64,000 nt of DNA from Dichomitus squalens LYAD-421 SS1 (taxonomy: Eukaryota > Basidiomycota > Agaricomycetes > Polyporales > Polyporaceae): assembly GCF_000275845.1 (NCBI RefSeq), contig NW_006766883.1:1263163-1327162 (forward strand), written 5' to 3'. This document shows positions 42,988 through 53,876 of the stretch, piece after piece. Within the stretch, counting starts at the first letter, position 1. Every line of letters begins with the position of its first letter. Under the pieces are notes generated by a model. That model was given only the letters and a program-made list of their open reading frames with translations. It was not told where the DNA came from and ran no database searches. The position numbers were made by a program, and so were the translations under genes.

Positions 42988-45186
42988 TCACGTATGTACA
43001 CTTATATCCTCCTTCTCAACGTCGTCTATGTCTCCCAGGATCTCCACGTCAGCATCGCGGACACTAGGTGTCCGGCTCTTCTTCCGTTTGACTCGAGGTG
43101 AGGGAGGAGCGGTGGGCGGTGCGTCTGCCTCCAACTCCGTCGAGCGAATCGGTGTTGGTGCTCGGATTTCTGGAGTAGGGCCCGAGAAATCCTTCCCGGT
43201 CATCCGAGTTAACGTTGCAATATCTGACAGTCGCCTCGTCAGCGTCTACTTCAACGTCTATGAGTATGGTACGAACCATATGGCTTGCGATTGTTGAGGC
43301 AGAATGTGATTCGCGCTGGATTCTTCTTGTCCTCTGATTTGAACTTGTTCTTGCACGCTTTTCGGTCACGACCCGGCAGAACATACGAAATGAGCTCGTA
43401 ATTTTCGCCGAATTGCGACAATGCCTATGCACATGCTCAGCACAGATCACACTGCGATCACATAGCAGGGGAGAGAACTCACATCGAAGAATAGCTCAGT
43501 CTCTTCGGCGCTCCATCGCGAGCCACGAACCTTCCTGCTGTACGTCCCCGAGTTTACGAACTTAGTGAAGTCCGACTCTTCTACGTGCGTGTAGTCTTCC
43601 GTCCGATGTTCCTCGTCCCGGTTGACGAACAACGAGTCCTCGTCAATGATGGTCTCGCCGTTAGGTCCAATACGGACCTGGACGTTGTATCTGCTGACCG
43701 CAAGGTTCTCGGCGTAGTCAAAGCCCTCCGCGCGTCTGTCCCCTTCCCCATTGCTTTCGTCCTGTGCGGAGGTGGCACTTGGGTTGGCCGCCGGTGTTGC
43801 GGAACGCGACGCGGACCCTGGTTCTGCCGTCTCTTCGGACACCGCTCCCTGGGGCTTTGTGGTAGATTGCGCCGCGCTCTCCTCATCGTCATCGAGATCC
43901 CTTCCGTATTTCTTTGCTTCCATGACAGCCTTCATACGAGCCCGCTTCTCCCGGTTCGCTGCACGCCAGGCGGCATGATTGCTGACGATCTGCGCTGCCC
44001 TGGTGCTTATACGACCTCGGCCGGTGTCGTCGCAAAGTGCAGCCATCGTCACAACGGTCGGGTCCAGCTCTTCTCCCGGGTCGGCGTCCGGGTCGAACGG
44101 AGGCGGGGAGGGGGGACGTGTACGCCCGCGGCTAGATCTCGACTCGGACCCGGAGGATCTGCGCTTCTTTGTCGCAGGCTCGCCTGTATTCTCGTCACCC
44201 GCCGTGTTCGCCTTCCTCGAACGCCGCTTTCTAGACGACGGTGGGCCAGATTCGCTATCCTCTGTTATACTAAATGTTATGGCAGGCAGCTACACTAGCA
44301 CGATCAAAGTGGACTTACGTCGCGTAGCGTCCGAGTTCTGCTCTGCATTGGCTATTTCTCCCTCAGCGCGCTTCCCGGAAGGTCGTCTAGGTCTCAATGA
44401 CTGGGTAATGGAGGCGTCGTCGACAGACATGGGAGGTCTGTCATTCAGCGTATTGCCCTGCAGGGAAATACCCTGCGGGCCTACAGGAGGAAGCCCTAGA
44501 ACGTCCATAAGTCGTGGGTCAATCTGGGAAGCATCTATAGGATATGGCACGGAAGATAGATGCTGGTTCATCGCGTGTAATGACGGGGTGATATGATGAT
44601 AGTCGTAAAACCCATTTCCTTGGCCAATTTCGGGAGGGAGAGGCGGGGGAAGTGCAGTAGGGGACTGTGGAATAGTCTGGACATGGTTATGTGAAGGTGA
44701 GATGTGGGACGAGTGCGATGATGGTACTGAGGTTGGCAGAGAGCTCTGAGAGAAGTACTGGGAAGAGCCGATGGTAGGGGGCATCCGCGATGCGCTGCGG
44801 ACCACTTGAGAACCTTCAGCGGAGCCCGAAGTATGGACTGATGGAAGGAGAGATTGGGAGTTGAATGACTGTCTTGGTTGAGGTGAAACGTCGTGCGAGG
44901 CAGCGACTACAGTTTGTGGGGGGACAGGTTCAGCCGGAGCTTTCTGCGGGACGACAGAGGGAGGAGGCATAGTGGATGCAGCTCGCGAACCGGCATTGCC
45001 TTGTGTGCGGCTGGGGCCTGAATCCGGTATGGTTTCAGGGATAGCGGAGGAATGACGAGATTCCGTGCCAACGCGAGGGCGGGGCCGTGCTACTGGCCTG
45101 AAGACCGTGCTGCCCTTCTCTGTGTATTACATTGAGGCGACGGGGAAGACAATAGTTGTGGTCCACTCACGAACGCGTTGCGACAT
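42988..45186 (-). CDS. BDP1: TFIIIB subunit Bdp1 (B'')
   Basis: Bdp1 completes TFIIIB on TATA-bound TBP-Brf1 and recruits RNA polymerase III for tRNA and 5S genes. A short first exon at 45186 (SQRV) joins over an intron to KGSTVFRPVARPRPRVGTES, a Bdp1 N-terminal signature. A long Pro/Ser/Gln-rich section follows (44290-44970), then basic SRKRRSRKANTA and the essential core ITEDSESG ... DPTVVTMAALCDDTGRGRIS. The SANT domain is GSRWSAEETELFFD, ALSQFGENYELISYVLPGR, ACKNKFKSEDKKNPARITF, split by an intron at about 43410-43480. The tail has KRKKSRTPSVRDADVEI and ends DISVHT at 42988. The stop overlaps a GTGAGC donor-like sequence (ACATACGTGAGC), so a further short exon downstream cannot be excluded. 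Four to five introns. Shares a 560-base divergent promoter with the next gene. Confidence 0.9.
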
Positions 45187-45746
45187 CACAGTAGAGCCCT
45201 AAGGCAATATTCGTAGTTTGTATCTGTATGACACTCCGAGTATGGATGGTGCCAGTGAAGGGGATGGAAGTCGTTGGAGAGAAAGTGAGGAAAGCCAAGC
45301 GCCTGTCGAGCGGACCGGTGTCGATAGACTGCATACTTACCCCGATCCCACCAGCTGCTTGCACTTGAGCGACTCTCTTGCCCACACACCTTGCATGCAC
45401 GGTCTCGCATATCCTCTCCACACCTTGGAATAGAACTTCTGCAAGAATGCAGCGCTTGGTACACCTGCCGACCGGCCCGGAACCAGGATGGGAGCTGCGG
45501 GAAGCACCTTCGGGCGGGGCGCAGCTGAGAACTGTGGCAGAAAGGTTGGCATACCCGCTCAGAGAATGCGTCTTTTGTCCAACCTGTGTTCCAGCCTCGT
45601 CGTGTTGCAGTCGTTGAAGCAATGTAGGTCTCAGTTTCTCGTGGCCTGAGAAGGCGTTTGACTCTTGTATAGCACGAAACAGATGGATTGCCTCTGCTTT
45701 CCCCAAGTTCTCTTCAAAGGCACGCGGCGGCAAAGCAGTAGAGAAT
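45187..45746. promoter_or_regulatory. Divergent promoter region of BDP1 and the CxxC-tail gene
   Basis: 560 bases between two divergent starts. Contains a 200-codon open frame on the minus strand that overlaps the BDP1 start out of frame; I judge it a chance frame (see rejected list). Confidence 0.5.
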
Positions 45747-47292
45747 ATGCCACCACCCCATACCATCAAGGCCCACGGGAAGTACGACCTACATATAGGA
45801 CCTCACATTTTCTCCAATACGGCCCTCTATGAAGCCCATTACCTGCCAGCCATGGACCCTGATAGCGGTCAAGAGGCACAATGTATGTCGCTAGCCTTCC
45901 GGAATACATCTCTGGACGGACGTACCTACAGCTACACCATCTACTTCATCCCTAAATCCTACAGTGCCTCATGACCCTCAAGTGTCGACATCATCATCGT
46001 ACGTGACCCCGGCATTATCCGCCAAAGTCCAGTTGGCAGCACAGACCAACCCTACACTTGCGAACTTGCTCAATGCGGTCATCAACCATACCGCGACCGA
46101 TGAGGAGGTCAAGCGGCTGGGCGTTCTGATCCGCCAGCTCGAAGACATATCGGATTTGGGAAGTGCAAGTAACCCTCCCCCAAGCTCGACACCATCAGTT
46201 CCGGTCAGAGCGGGTTCGCCGAAACCCTTTGACCTCCTTCTGGAGTTCCACGAAAAGCCTTCTGACAGGTGGATACTACCTCGCGGAGATGTATTCTGCG
46301 AGCGTGTAGGCGTCGCGGATGGTGCTTGGGTTAGATATGCCGACGTCATCATCACAATGTGCATCACTCCCTCCAGCCCGCCGTCAGAGCCACCTCCGAC
46401 CAATCAGCAGCCTTCTGACAGCCCTATTCCAGAGGTCGTGAGCTTCCGCTTTTCAAGAGTGCCACATTCATTGTGGGAGCTCCTCATAACATGGGCGGGC
46501 GGACTGCAGAAGATGGAAGAAAGCAAGGCAAGACTTGTTGATTTGGTGAGCGACCGCCTGCTATGCCTCTTCAGGCCCCTACTCACTGGATTCTCAGGTC
46601 AGGGCAGCAGCGCCACCATCTTACTTGCAACATCACGTTCCTGAGGGAGAACTTTTGACCGAGCTTCAGAACGTGGGTGCACCAAACGAAGGCGTTGTGT
46701 ACACCACTAACGCCTCCTCCCAGGCGACCGCTCCCTCATATACGATGAAGTCCATCAAACCCATTGGGGCAGATAGCACTCGAGCAAAGCGGAAGTCAGT
46801 GTCTCGGAAGCCAACTCTCGTCATTCCCGATACACCGCCTACCCGCGCGGAAAAGCCAACGCCAGCAAAGCGACGACAGTCACTGAAAGCGAAAACGTCC
46901 GCCCCACCAACTCCAATCGCTTGCCACGCTTGCGGCCAAACGGATGTCCCCTTGATGATGGGAGGACGTGAGTCCACGGTCAGGACCGGTTTGGCGTAAG
47001 GCTCTCTGAATCGGCTTTTGCAGGATACTGCCGGACATGCATAGATGCGGGCAAAACGGTGGCGGACGTTCCCCAAGCTCAAGCGGCACCCCGCGGCGTC
47101 ATAACGCCTTCGTCCTCTCAGCCTTACTTTGTCCCAGTCAGCACGTCCCACCAAGCAGTTCCCTTCACTGTACAGCACACCGGGAGCTTGGCACAAGCCA
47201 AGACGGCGCCGTCTCAAGTGGCTACCACGTCCTCCAACCCAACTAATTCGTATCAAATACCTTCCTCAAAGCCCAGCACACAGAGTTCATGA
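45747..47292 (+). CDS. Unknown protein with C-terminal CxxC pair
   Basis: No known domain recognised. Introns at about 45892-45949, 46543-46600 and 46968-47024 join PDSGQEAQ-STPSTSSLNPT, then the central and C-terminal parts. Start at 45747 (PPPHTIKAHGKYDLHIGPHIF). The middle has a helical segment (NPTLANLLNAVINHTATDEE, VKRLGVLIRQLEDIS), then FDLLLEFHEKPSDRWILPRG, AWVRYADVIITMCI and VSFRFSRVPHSLWELLITWA with SKARLVDLV. After a basic, Thr/Pro-rich linker (RAKRKSVSRKPTLVIPDTPP) comes IACHACGQTDVPLMMGG and RYCRTCIDAGK: two CxxC pairs about 14 residues apart, a possible zinc ribbon or GATA-like fold. Then a Ser/Gln tail. A nuclear chromatin or transcription role is suggested by the basic linker and zinc motif, but this is inference. 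Confidence 0.68.
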
Positions 47293-47394
47293 CTGCGCGT
47301 TCATAATCCACTACGTGATTGTACAATAACAGTTACTATGTATGCTATAATGATACAAGCATAGCATGATGACAGATCGACCTACGAAACCAGC

Positions 47395-50300
47395 TTAATG
47401 AACCAACCAATCCACCAAATGATGATACCCGCCTGCGCCGCCAGGATGCAAAGTTCTACTAGCACCGCGCACCACTGAATGATGAGAAGGATTACATAGA
47501 TAGGGATGAAAGTCCACCGTAAACCCGTGTTGCGTATCCACGGCAGGTTGATGTGGGCTGACAAAGACCAGGCAGCGCGCGTTTGGAGGATGGCGACGGC
47601 GAAGCTGAGGAAAGACAGGAAGAGGAGACCCACCCAATGGCGGAGCGAGCGGCGAGGAAATTGCTTGATGGGGTATCGCTTGGCCTCCCCGGTAAATTCG
47701 TTGCGGTACCAGGGAATGATGAGGAATTCTTGTACGTCCTCGCCGATGACCTTCCCGTAGTTCCGCCAGAAGGGGGTTACGGTATCTAACAGAAGTGTGA
47801 GGGCGTCCAGCCCAATGTCCCAGAACTTTTGATACTGATTTCTGTAGTTTTCTTCCAAGGCGGCAATTTGTGAAAGCTGGGTCGACGTCAGCAACGATAA
47901 CATGCGGAGGTGATGATGGCCGACATACCTCTGGGTATACCAACGACGTATGGGCCAACGCTTCGTTGTAATCCTTCTTGACGCCAGCCTGGACGCTCTT
48001 GACTTGCTTCAGGACGACAGAAACTTCCTCGGCCTTACGTGCGAGGTCTTCACGTTGACAAGCAAGCTTGTCTAAAATCTGCATCAGATTTGAGAGCGGC
48101 TCGTCGAATATCTTATGCGGAAACGTAATAGAGTCGCCGTCAAGCAATTGAGAGTGAAGGTAAGCCTGGAGAGTTTGCTGTTGTTTCATGATGCGCTCGT
48201 GAATATCCTCCACGGCCCGCCAACTCAGCGCTCGCCGCGTTTTGCCCGTGACCGCAGAGGGATCGTGGAGGAAGGCGTCGAGGACATCGGGAGGTATCTT
48301 GAAATACGGCATCCCGAGGATGGCGGACAAGCCAGCCTGCACAGAGTCGTACTCCCGGACGCTCGTACATACACGTTGCAAGAGGTGGCGCATACGATAG
48401 TTCTGGGAGAGGGTATCTTCCAAGACCCTATTGGATCGTCAGCACCGTACACGCACGTTCGCTATAACACCAGCCACCACTTACTGCGCTTTGACTTCGT
48501 ACTCTTCACGCTCCTTCTGCTCATCCGCCAAACGCCCATGTCTCTCCCGTTCCCGCGCAAATATGTCGCTCGACGAAGGAAGCGACCTCCTACGTCCACG
48601 GCGTGGCAACGTTGCCGGCGCCCTGAAAGGGACTGGTGTAGCCTCAGGTCGTGGTGTCTCTGCGGGGGTAGGAAAGACAGTGCTACTTTGGGTCGCGGTC
48701 GTAGGCACATCTGAAGTATCTGTACGTGTCGTGCCGTTCGCCCAAAGAGTCGGGCTGGAGACAGAGGCTGGTGGAGCCTGGATATGAAGACTAGCTGACC
48801 GGCTATGCGGTCGTATCGTGGCCATCTTCCGATGCCCGAAGTGAGCCCCATCCTCTGATGCGCTATGACCGCTGGTCTCCGAAATCGAGTTGCGGGCGGA
48901 TGAAAGTGCCTCATCGCTGGCACGCGGGGTTAGCCGTCTACCAATATCTCGCAATCGCTTGCGACTGCTGTTCGGGGAGGCGCCTCTGGAGATGATGCTG
49001 TACAAGGAGCTATGGGCCGAATCTCCGCCTTCATGCCTCGAGCTCTTGTAGTTGTCGCTGCTCCGCCGAGAATCGAGCTCCATAGATCCTCCACTGTGAT
49101 CGACGTGCGGTCCGAAGGACACCTGTGCATCGTATGAGGACCGTTTGCGACTGATAGCAGCCTCCAGAGAGTGACGAGGAGTGTTCCAGGAATAAGTGCT
49201 GGAGGCAGGAGAGCGCGTATCCACGAAGGAGGGGGGCGAGGGCGGCAGCATCACTCCATTCTCCGGGATAGTGTCCATGATATGAGGACTCGCGCGCGAC
49301 CTCACATATTCCTCCATGACGAGGGCAGTGGGACTCCACATCGAATGGCCGCCGGGAGGAGGCGCATGTTTCTCCCAGATATGCTTCATCCAGGTGACAC
49401 GCTCTCTCTGGTCGAGGCTCGTACGCATTTTGGAGTCCTGCTTCCCGTACCAGCGAGCCACCTCCAATATGTTCACAGGGCTCGCTTTGCCTTTCGGCGC
49501 CAACAGCGCGTACTTGCGAGCGAGCTGGTCGCGCACCATCTCGGCCTTTCGATGTGTCTGAGGCTGAACCGTCGCCCGAATCTGCTCCAATTTGCCTGGT
49601 CGATGCTATGGCATGAGAACTGACTCGCGAAACACGCAAAGGACGTACTGGCATACAACGCTTCCTGTTTCTCAGCGGCAGCTTTGTTTGTAGAGAAGGA
49701 CGCCTGCTCTTTCGACTTTCGTTTGCCCCTGGAGAGCGACCAACGCCGCTCTCTCCCATCTTCTAACGAAGGCGTGGTCCAATCGAGCGTGGCTCCACCG
49801 TCAGAAGATGACGGGATGGGATGGAGGGGCATGACACCGACAGATGGACTGAAGTCAATCTCGGATTCACCGGAATGGCAAGGCTGGCGCTGAAAGTGAA
49901 GGGGTCCGCTAATAGGCTGGCCAGGCAAAGAGCCCGCAGAGACTGAGGACAGTGATGCCGAGTCGGTGTGAGTCTCCACGCGTAAAGGAGTCGTCTGCGT
50001 CCTAAGACGTGCTTCACGACGAGCCTTCATACGTAAAGCTCGCTGTACATCCTCCAATACGCCTGGATCTGTAATGTAGTTGAGAGACATGCGTAACTGA
50101 GCATCCAAGCAATAGCAGCTTGCCTTCTCGTGCTAAGGAATGGTTATAAGTAAATGTACCCCTGCATTCAGAATGAGTACTCACATAGGTCGAATTCGTC
50201 GGAGAAGTTGTCCGTTATGCCAGTCGAGACACCCCTGTTCATCAGCTCCCCCCGCTGCTCCGCTCTCCTGCTGAAGCTGACGGCCCTCCTAGAAGATGGT

Positions 50301-50605
50301 CCCGCGTAGACCTCGCGCGAAGGGGATTGGTCAAAGCCATTGGAGGCATCGACAGACTTGACCCGCCGCCTCTTGTCATCCTGCTGGGACGAGAGCGACC
50401 CGCCTTGGTTGGTTGACTTCCGGAGGACAGGAGGTGGCCCAAGGCCAAGGGACTGAAAGCTTCCGTAGGAGCTATTGTCCGCGCCGTTTGCAGGACGTTC
50501 AGCAGGGAAATGGATTCGTGCAGCTCGCTGTGGAGAAGGGGAAGACGAGGGCGGTGTGGCAGCTGGAGACACAGGCTGAGCAGATGACGGCCCAGCCTCC
50601 GCCAT
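47395..50605 (-). CDS. Large unknown protein, low-complexity with C-terminal membrane helices
   Basis: No known family recognised. Five or six exons. Start at 50605 (AEAGPSSAQPVSPAATPP); a Pro/Ser-rich N-terminus with KRRRVKSVDAS leads to NFSDEFDLC and DAQLRMSLNYITDPGVLEDV, RALRMKARREARLR. The next part has LEQIRATVQPQTHRKAEMVR and LEVARWYGKQDSKMRTSLDQ, RVTWMKHIWEKH, then a long Ser-rich linker with basic patches. A coiled-coil region follows (ERERHGRLADEQKEREEYEV, MRHLLQRVCTSVREYDSVQ, LACQREDLARKAEEVSVVLK, LSQIAALEENYRNQYQKFWD). The end has hydrophobic helices WVGLLFLSFLSFAVAILQ and FIPIYVILLIIQWCAVLV, AAQAGIIIWWIGWFIKL. So a tail-anchored or two-to-three-pass protein with a large cytoplasmic part; which membrane is unknown. 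The conserved pattern in the coiled-coil and helices suggests a real fungal family. Confidence 0.65.
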
Positions 50606-50981
50606 CAAAACCTCTTGGACTACAGTCTGAGGGTCGTCCGGTGTATGCTACCAGTACGCGGTGAGGGCGAAGAGCCTGGATGGCGGAGACGCAGTAATTC
50701 GCAAGAATCACAAGTACAGTACTTCGGGCGAGCCCCCACGCATTGAGCGCTCGCTGCACAGCAGCCCATATCCGGCATCTACGACCCAGTAGCAAGGTTA
50801 CAGATTACATTGAGATCGGGTTCGAGTTTGTAGTAAGTAAATACACAAGTAGTACACGCAACAGCCCGAATTTGCTTCGACAGCAACAACACCAATGGCA
50901 CATGAAATATTTACCGAAGGAACTGCGCTTCTGAGCAGGACACGGGAAAGAGCATCTCGCTTGGGGCAACGCGGCACTCAA
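50606..50981. other. Intergenic region
   Basis: 376 bases with the promoter of the membrane-protein gene and the 3' end of the next minus-strand gene. No gene seen. Confidence 0.5.
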
Positions 50982-51986
50982 TTAACACCGAACGGCCGAA
51001 TCCGACTTGCACCTTCTGCGGCAGGCTCGTCCCCTCGATGTATCGTCCCTCCCTCCTTTACCATCGTCCATGACAGCTGACATTGATTCAGCTCGAGCCC
51101 GCCGATACGGATTGAAACGCGCAAGAGGCGCTAGTCGCTTTACGAAGCTCAGTATGCTGCTCGCATTCAATGTGCGCTCCTGCTGCCCAGCAGCTGCATG
51201 ACCGGTTGAGAGCGAATGTTGGGAGGACCGTCGCGACAAACTTTGTCGCACTGAAGACGAATGTGAACGGGAAGGACGATGTCGGCTCTTCAGCAGCGCC
51301 GTTTGAGCAGACTGATCGATCCCTGTGGAGGCGCCTAACCACCGAGTAACTGAGTCTCGCACACGATCGTGAGGGACTGCGCGTCCTGAAAGACAGCAAC
51401 GATCGTTAATGCTAGGTTCTATAAAAATGAGGACACGGATAAGGGACTGACTGTAAGAAGAGCCATGCATGTGGGACCGCGCTACCCTATCGCGACGTTC
51501 AACTACCGTCGGCGACTCCGAGATATCCTCAGGTAGATAGGTGGGTGTGATGGGAGGGCTGCTGAGAGGAGATGAGGTGCACGAGTTTGCTGGAGAGGCC
51601 GAGGGAGTCTCTTGTGGTTCGCGAGTAACATTGGTCGACCTCCAAGCCTCGCGCGCTTGATCTCGCTGCTTGCGTCGCAAAGTCTCGCTCGCGTTCTCCG
51701 TGATGAAGGCATCTTGGTAAACAGTATCAGCCACTGGAAGCAGAAATAGAAGGTATGCCAACGCTATACCTTCTGGAGAGTGAACCGTAAAACGTTCTCT
51801 TGTGCCCGTTGTATAACAAGGCTTCCAATTCCTAACCACGGGGTGCTCCGCGTGGATGGCTTGTCGTATTGCTGCCAGTCTTTCCTCGGCCGTAGGCTTC
51901 GACGGGAATGGTTTTGGCTGCTGAGCTTTCGAAGGCTCGTAAGCAACGCGTGGCCGCGGGTGAGTGTAGATTGAGGTGGGAATCAT
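50982..51986 (-). CDS. Unknown small Ser/Arg-rich protein
   Basis: No family recognised. One likely intron near 51390-51455 (ACAGTCAGTC donor region to a TTTCAG acceptor) splits HGSSY from RRAVPHDRVRDSV; the frame reads through in any case. Start at 51986 (IPTSIYTHPRPRVAYEP). The first 100 residues have some order: EERLAAIRQAIHAEHPVVRN, KPCYTTGTRERFTVHSPEG, then one hydrophobic stretch IALAYLLFLLPVADTVYQ that could be a buried helix or one membrane pass. Then a Thr/Pro/Ser linker and a basic tail (LLKSRHRPSRSHSSSVRQS, FVKRLAPLARFNPYRRARAE). Function unknown. The tail end after about 51050 may be partly wrong. Confidence 0.5.
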   Translation of the reverse strand: MIPTSIYTHPRPRVAYEPSKAQQPKPFPSKPTAEERLAAIRQAIHAEHPVVRNWKPCYTTGTRERFTVHSPEGIALAYLLFLLPVADTVYQDAFITENASETLRRKQRDQAREAWRSTNVTREPQETPSASPANSCTSSPLSSPPITPTYLPEDISESPTVVERRDRVARSHMHGSSYSQSLIRVLIFIEPSINDRCCLSGRAVPHDRVRDSVTRWLGASTGIDQSAQTALLKSRHRPSRSHSSSVRQSLSRRSSQHSLSTGHAAAGQQERTLNASSILSFVKRLAPLARFNPYRRARAESMSAVMDDGKGGRDDTSRGRACRRRCKSDSAVRC

Positions 51987-52568
51987 GTCGGTGGTTGGTG
52001 CTCTGGAGGTCCTCCGGTGCTGCTAGATGGCTGTCCCAGGGTGCAGAGAACGGAAGCAAGCAAGATATGACTACAGTATGAGACCGTTGAATCACAAGTA
52101 TGCTTGCGAGAATCTAAGTTGAGTGAGGTAACAATCGCATCCATACGAGACGTCGCTTTATACCGCACCTGTCCCGACGCGCGCTTGTCTTTCAACCGAC
52201 CCCAAAAGCGCCTGCCGGATCTGGTAGACAAAGGAGCACTTCGTGAATGACGGCACCTGCTATGCTGCGGCCTGGGCCGCTAAGCGAGCGAACTCGGAGA
52301 TATTGGTGGGCGCGGTCCTTTGCAGTTGTTTACAGCTTACGTGCCCCTACACCGCAGAGCGTTTTCATTCAACCTTAGATCTGTGAAACAGCTAACTTAT
52401 GATCCACACGTCACCCCCTACAAGTAAAACTTTGATATCCTGTTGAACGACTCACTTCTTCCTAGACCTCGCCGAGAACACACGCGGCCGGCGACTACAG
52501 TTCATGAACACTGCTTTGGGCAAGTATGATAGATCACCTGTAGCATTCAAAGACATGGACAGGACAGC
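51987..52568. other. Intergenic region
   Basis: About 580 bases holding the promoter of the previous minus-strand gene and the SURF1 3' end. No gene or RNA seen. Confidence 0.5.
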
Positions 52569-53606
52569 CTATCGAGGTATGCGAGCCAGTACTCCTCGTC
52601 GCCTCAATAGCAGACGGAGGAACATGGCAGAGGTGAAGGCCGACAATGAGTACCTATGGTCGTCTTAGCAGAGGCACAAAGAACCCTCCGCCACACTGCA
52701 GACTCACCAGGTGATAATGTAGGACACATGCGAATTCCTAACATCAACCGTAGGTGGTCTCCCTACCGGAACACCATGAGATAAACGCGAGGATGCCTCC
52801 CCAGCATGGCCCTCTAGAGGCATATTAGATCGGTATTAACGGTTCATATGAATGTGCGCACCGAAGATCTCCTCTATGAAGACAGGCTGTACACCCGCTT
52901 CCTGTCCGCCTGCATATGCGGCCATAGCATCAATATCCGCCCAATACCACTCTCCTTTTTCAGGATGGTTCTCGGGTGTGAAGTTGTTGCGGACTTGGGC
53001 GGTGCGGAGCATGCCAAGGATTTCCACCTCCCCTTGTTCGTTGGCCAAAGCTTGCTTAGCATTTCGTGCAAGCTCCTTTGTTACGAAGCCACGGTCCACA
53101 AGCACTGTAGAGCCGTCCGTGCGGACGAACGGCACCACGACATGATAACCGTTGGTGCCGTCCCGAACTCGGGGACCGAGGAGGATGACATGTGAGGTAT
53201 CCCAACGACCTTTCAAGATCACCTTGCGAAAGGTGAATTCGGGGAGTGCAGCCAGGCTTGGAGGCAGTAGTTAGAAATAGGCTGTATGTCCAGTCATAGA
53301 AAGAATGCCGCACTTTACATATGATGGTAGAGGCATAGGTTCTCGTTGCAACTTCTCTTCCAACTCATCGATGAGCGCGACCTTCCATTTCAGCCGCTGC
53401 ACCTGCCAGGTCCCGAGCGCAAATGTGAATATTGGTATAATACCAACTAGGACCATCGTAGGGGTTATCCAAGGTTCCCGCTTAGCCCTGTAGGTGGATG
53501 AAGAAGGGCCCTCTGTTGTAAGCATTCTTTTTGGTAGTATCACATTAGGCCGTGGCACCGGGACCGCTAGCCTTGGACGAAAGAGAAGCCGCCCCAGACG
53601 GATCAT
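52569..53606 (-). CDS. SURF1: Cytochrome c oxidase assembly factor Surf1/Shy1
   Basis: Inner-membrane protein of mitochondria required to assemble the Cox1 module of complex IV. The start at 53606 gives a basic targeting leader (IRLGRLLFRPRLAVPVPRPN). The first membrane helix follows: MVLVGIIPIFTFALGTWQVQ. The intermembrane domain has RLKWKVALIDELEEKL, the conserved FRKVILKGRWDTSHVILLGP and VVPFVRTDGSTVLVDRGFV, then GEVEILGMLRT and GEWYWADIDAM. The stop seen at 52836 lies in an intron: exons further on give EGHAGEASSRLSHGVPVGR, TVDVRNSHVSYIIT, W, and the second helix YSLSAFTSAMFLRLLLRRR, ending at 52569. Three introns of about 50-60 bases. Both helices and the PVGRPPTVDVRNSH block are diagnostic of the family. 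Confidence 0.9.
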
Positions 53607-53876
53607 TTTGTGAATAGGTGTTGCGCGATTCAACAAGATTAGAAGGCTTTAGTACTGATGGGACCATGGGACAAGACGAGAGGCCTAGCAGGTGAACGGG
53701 GCACGGTAGCGTTACGTGACGCCTGGTCAGGAGCGCTAGTCGAGCTGCGCGCGAGCCTATAACACTCCTACCAGACCGGCCACCATCCTCTGTCCTTCAT
53801 CTTCCTCTGTAACTCCTCGCGCAGGCGAGAATCATGTTAGTCCATTCGTGGTACGGGCAGCGAGGCTCGGGTTCTC

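Noticed and set aside
45167..45769. 200-codon open frame on the minus strand in the BDP1 divergent promoter
   Set aside because: It overlaps the BDP1 start exon out of frame and the start of the plus-strand gene, and matches no family known to me. The GC-rich sequence makes such frames common.
52836..52838. SURF1 stop at 52836 as evidence of a truncated gene
   Set aside because: It lies in an intron; the missing C-terminal helix is coded by two more exons down to 52569.
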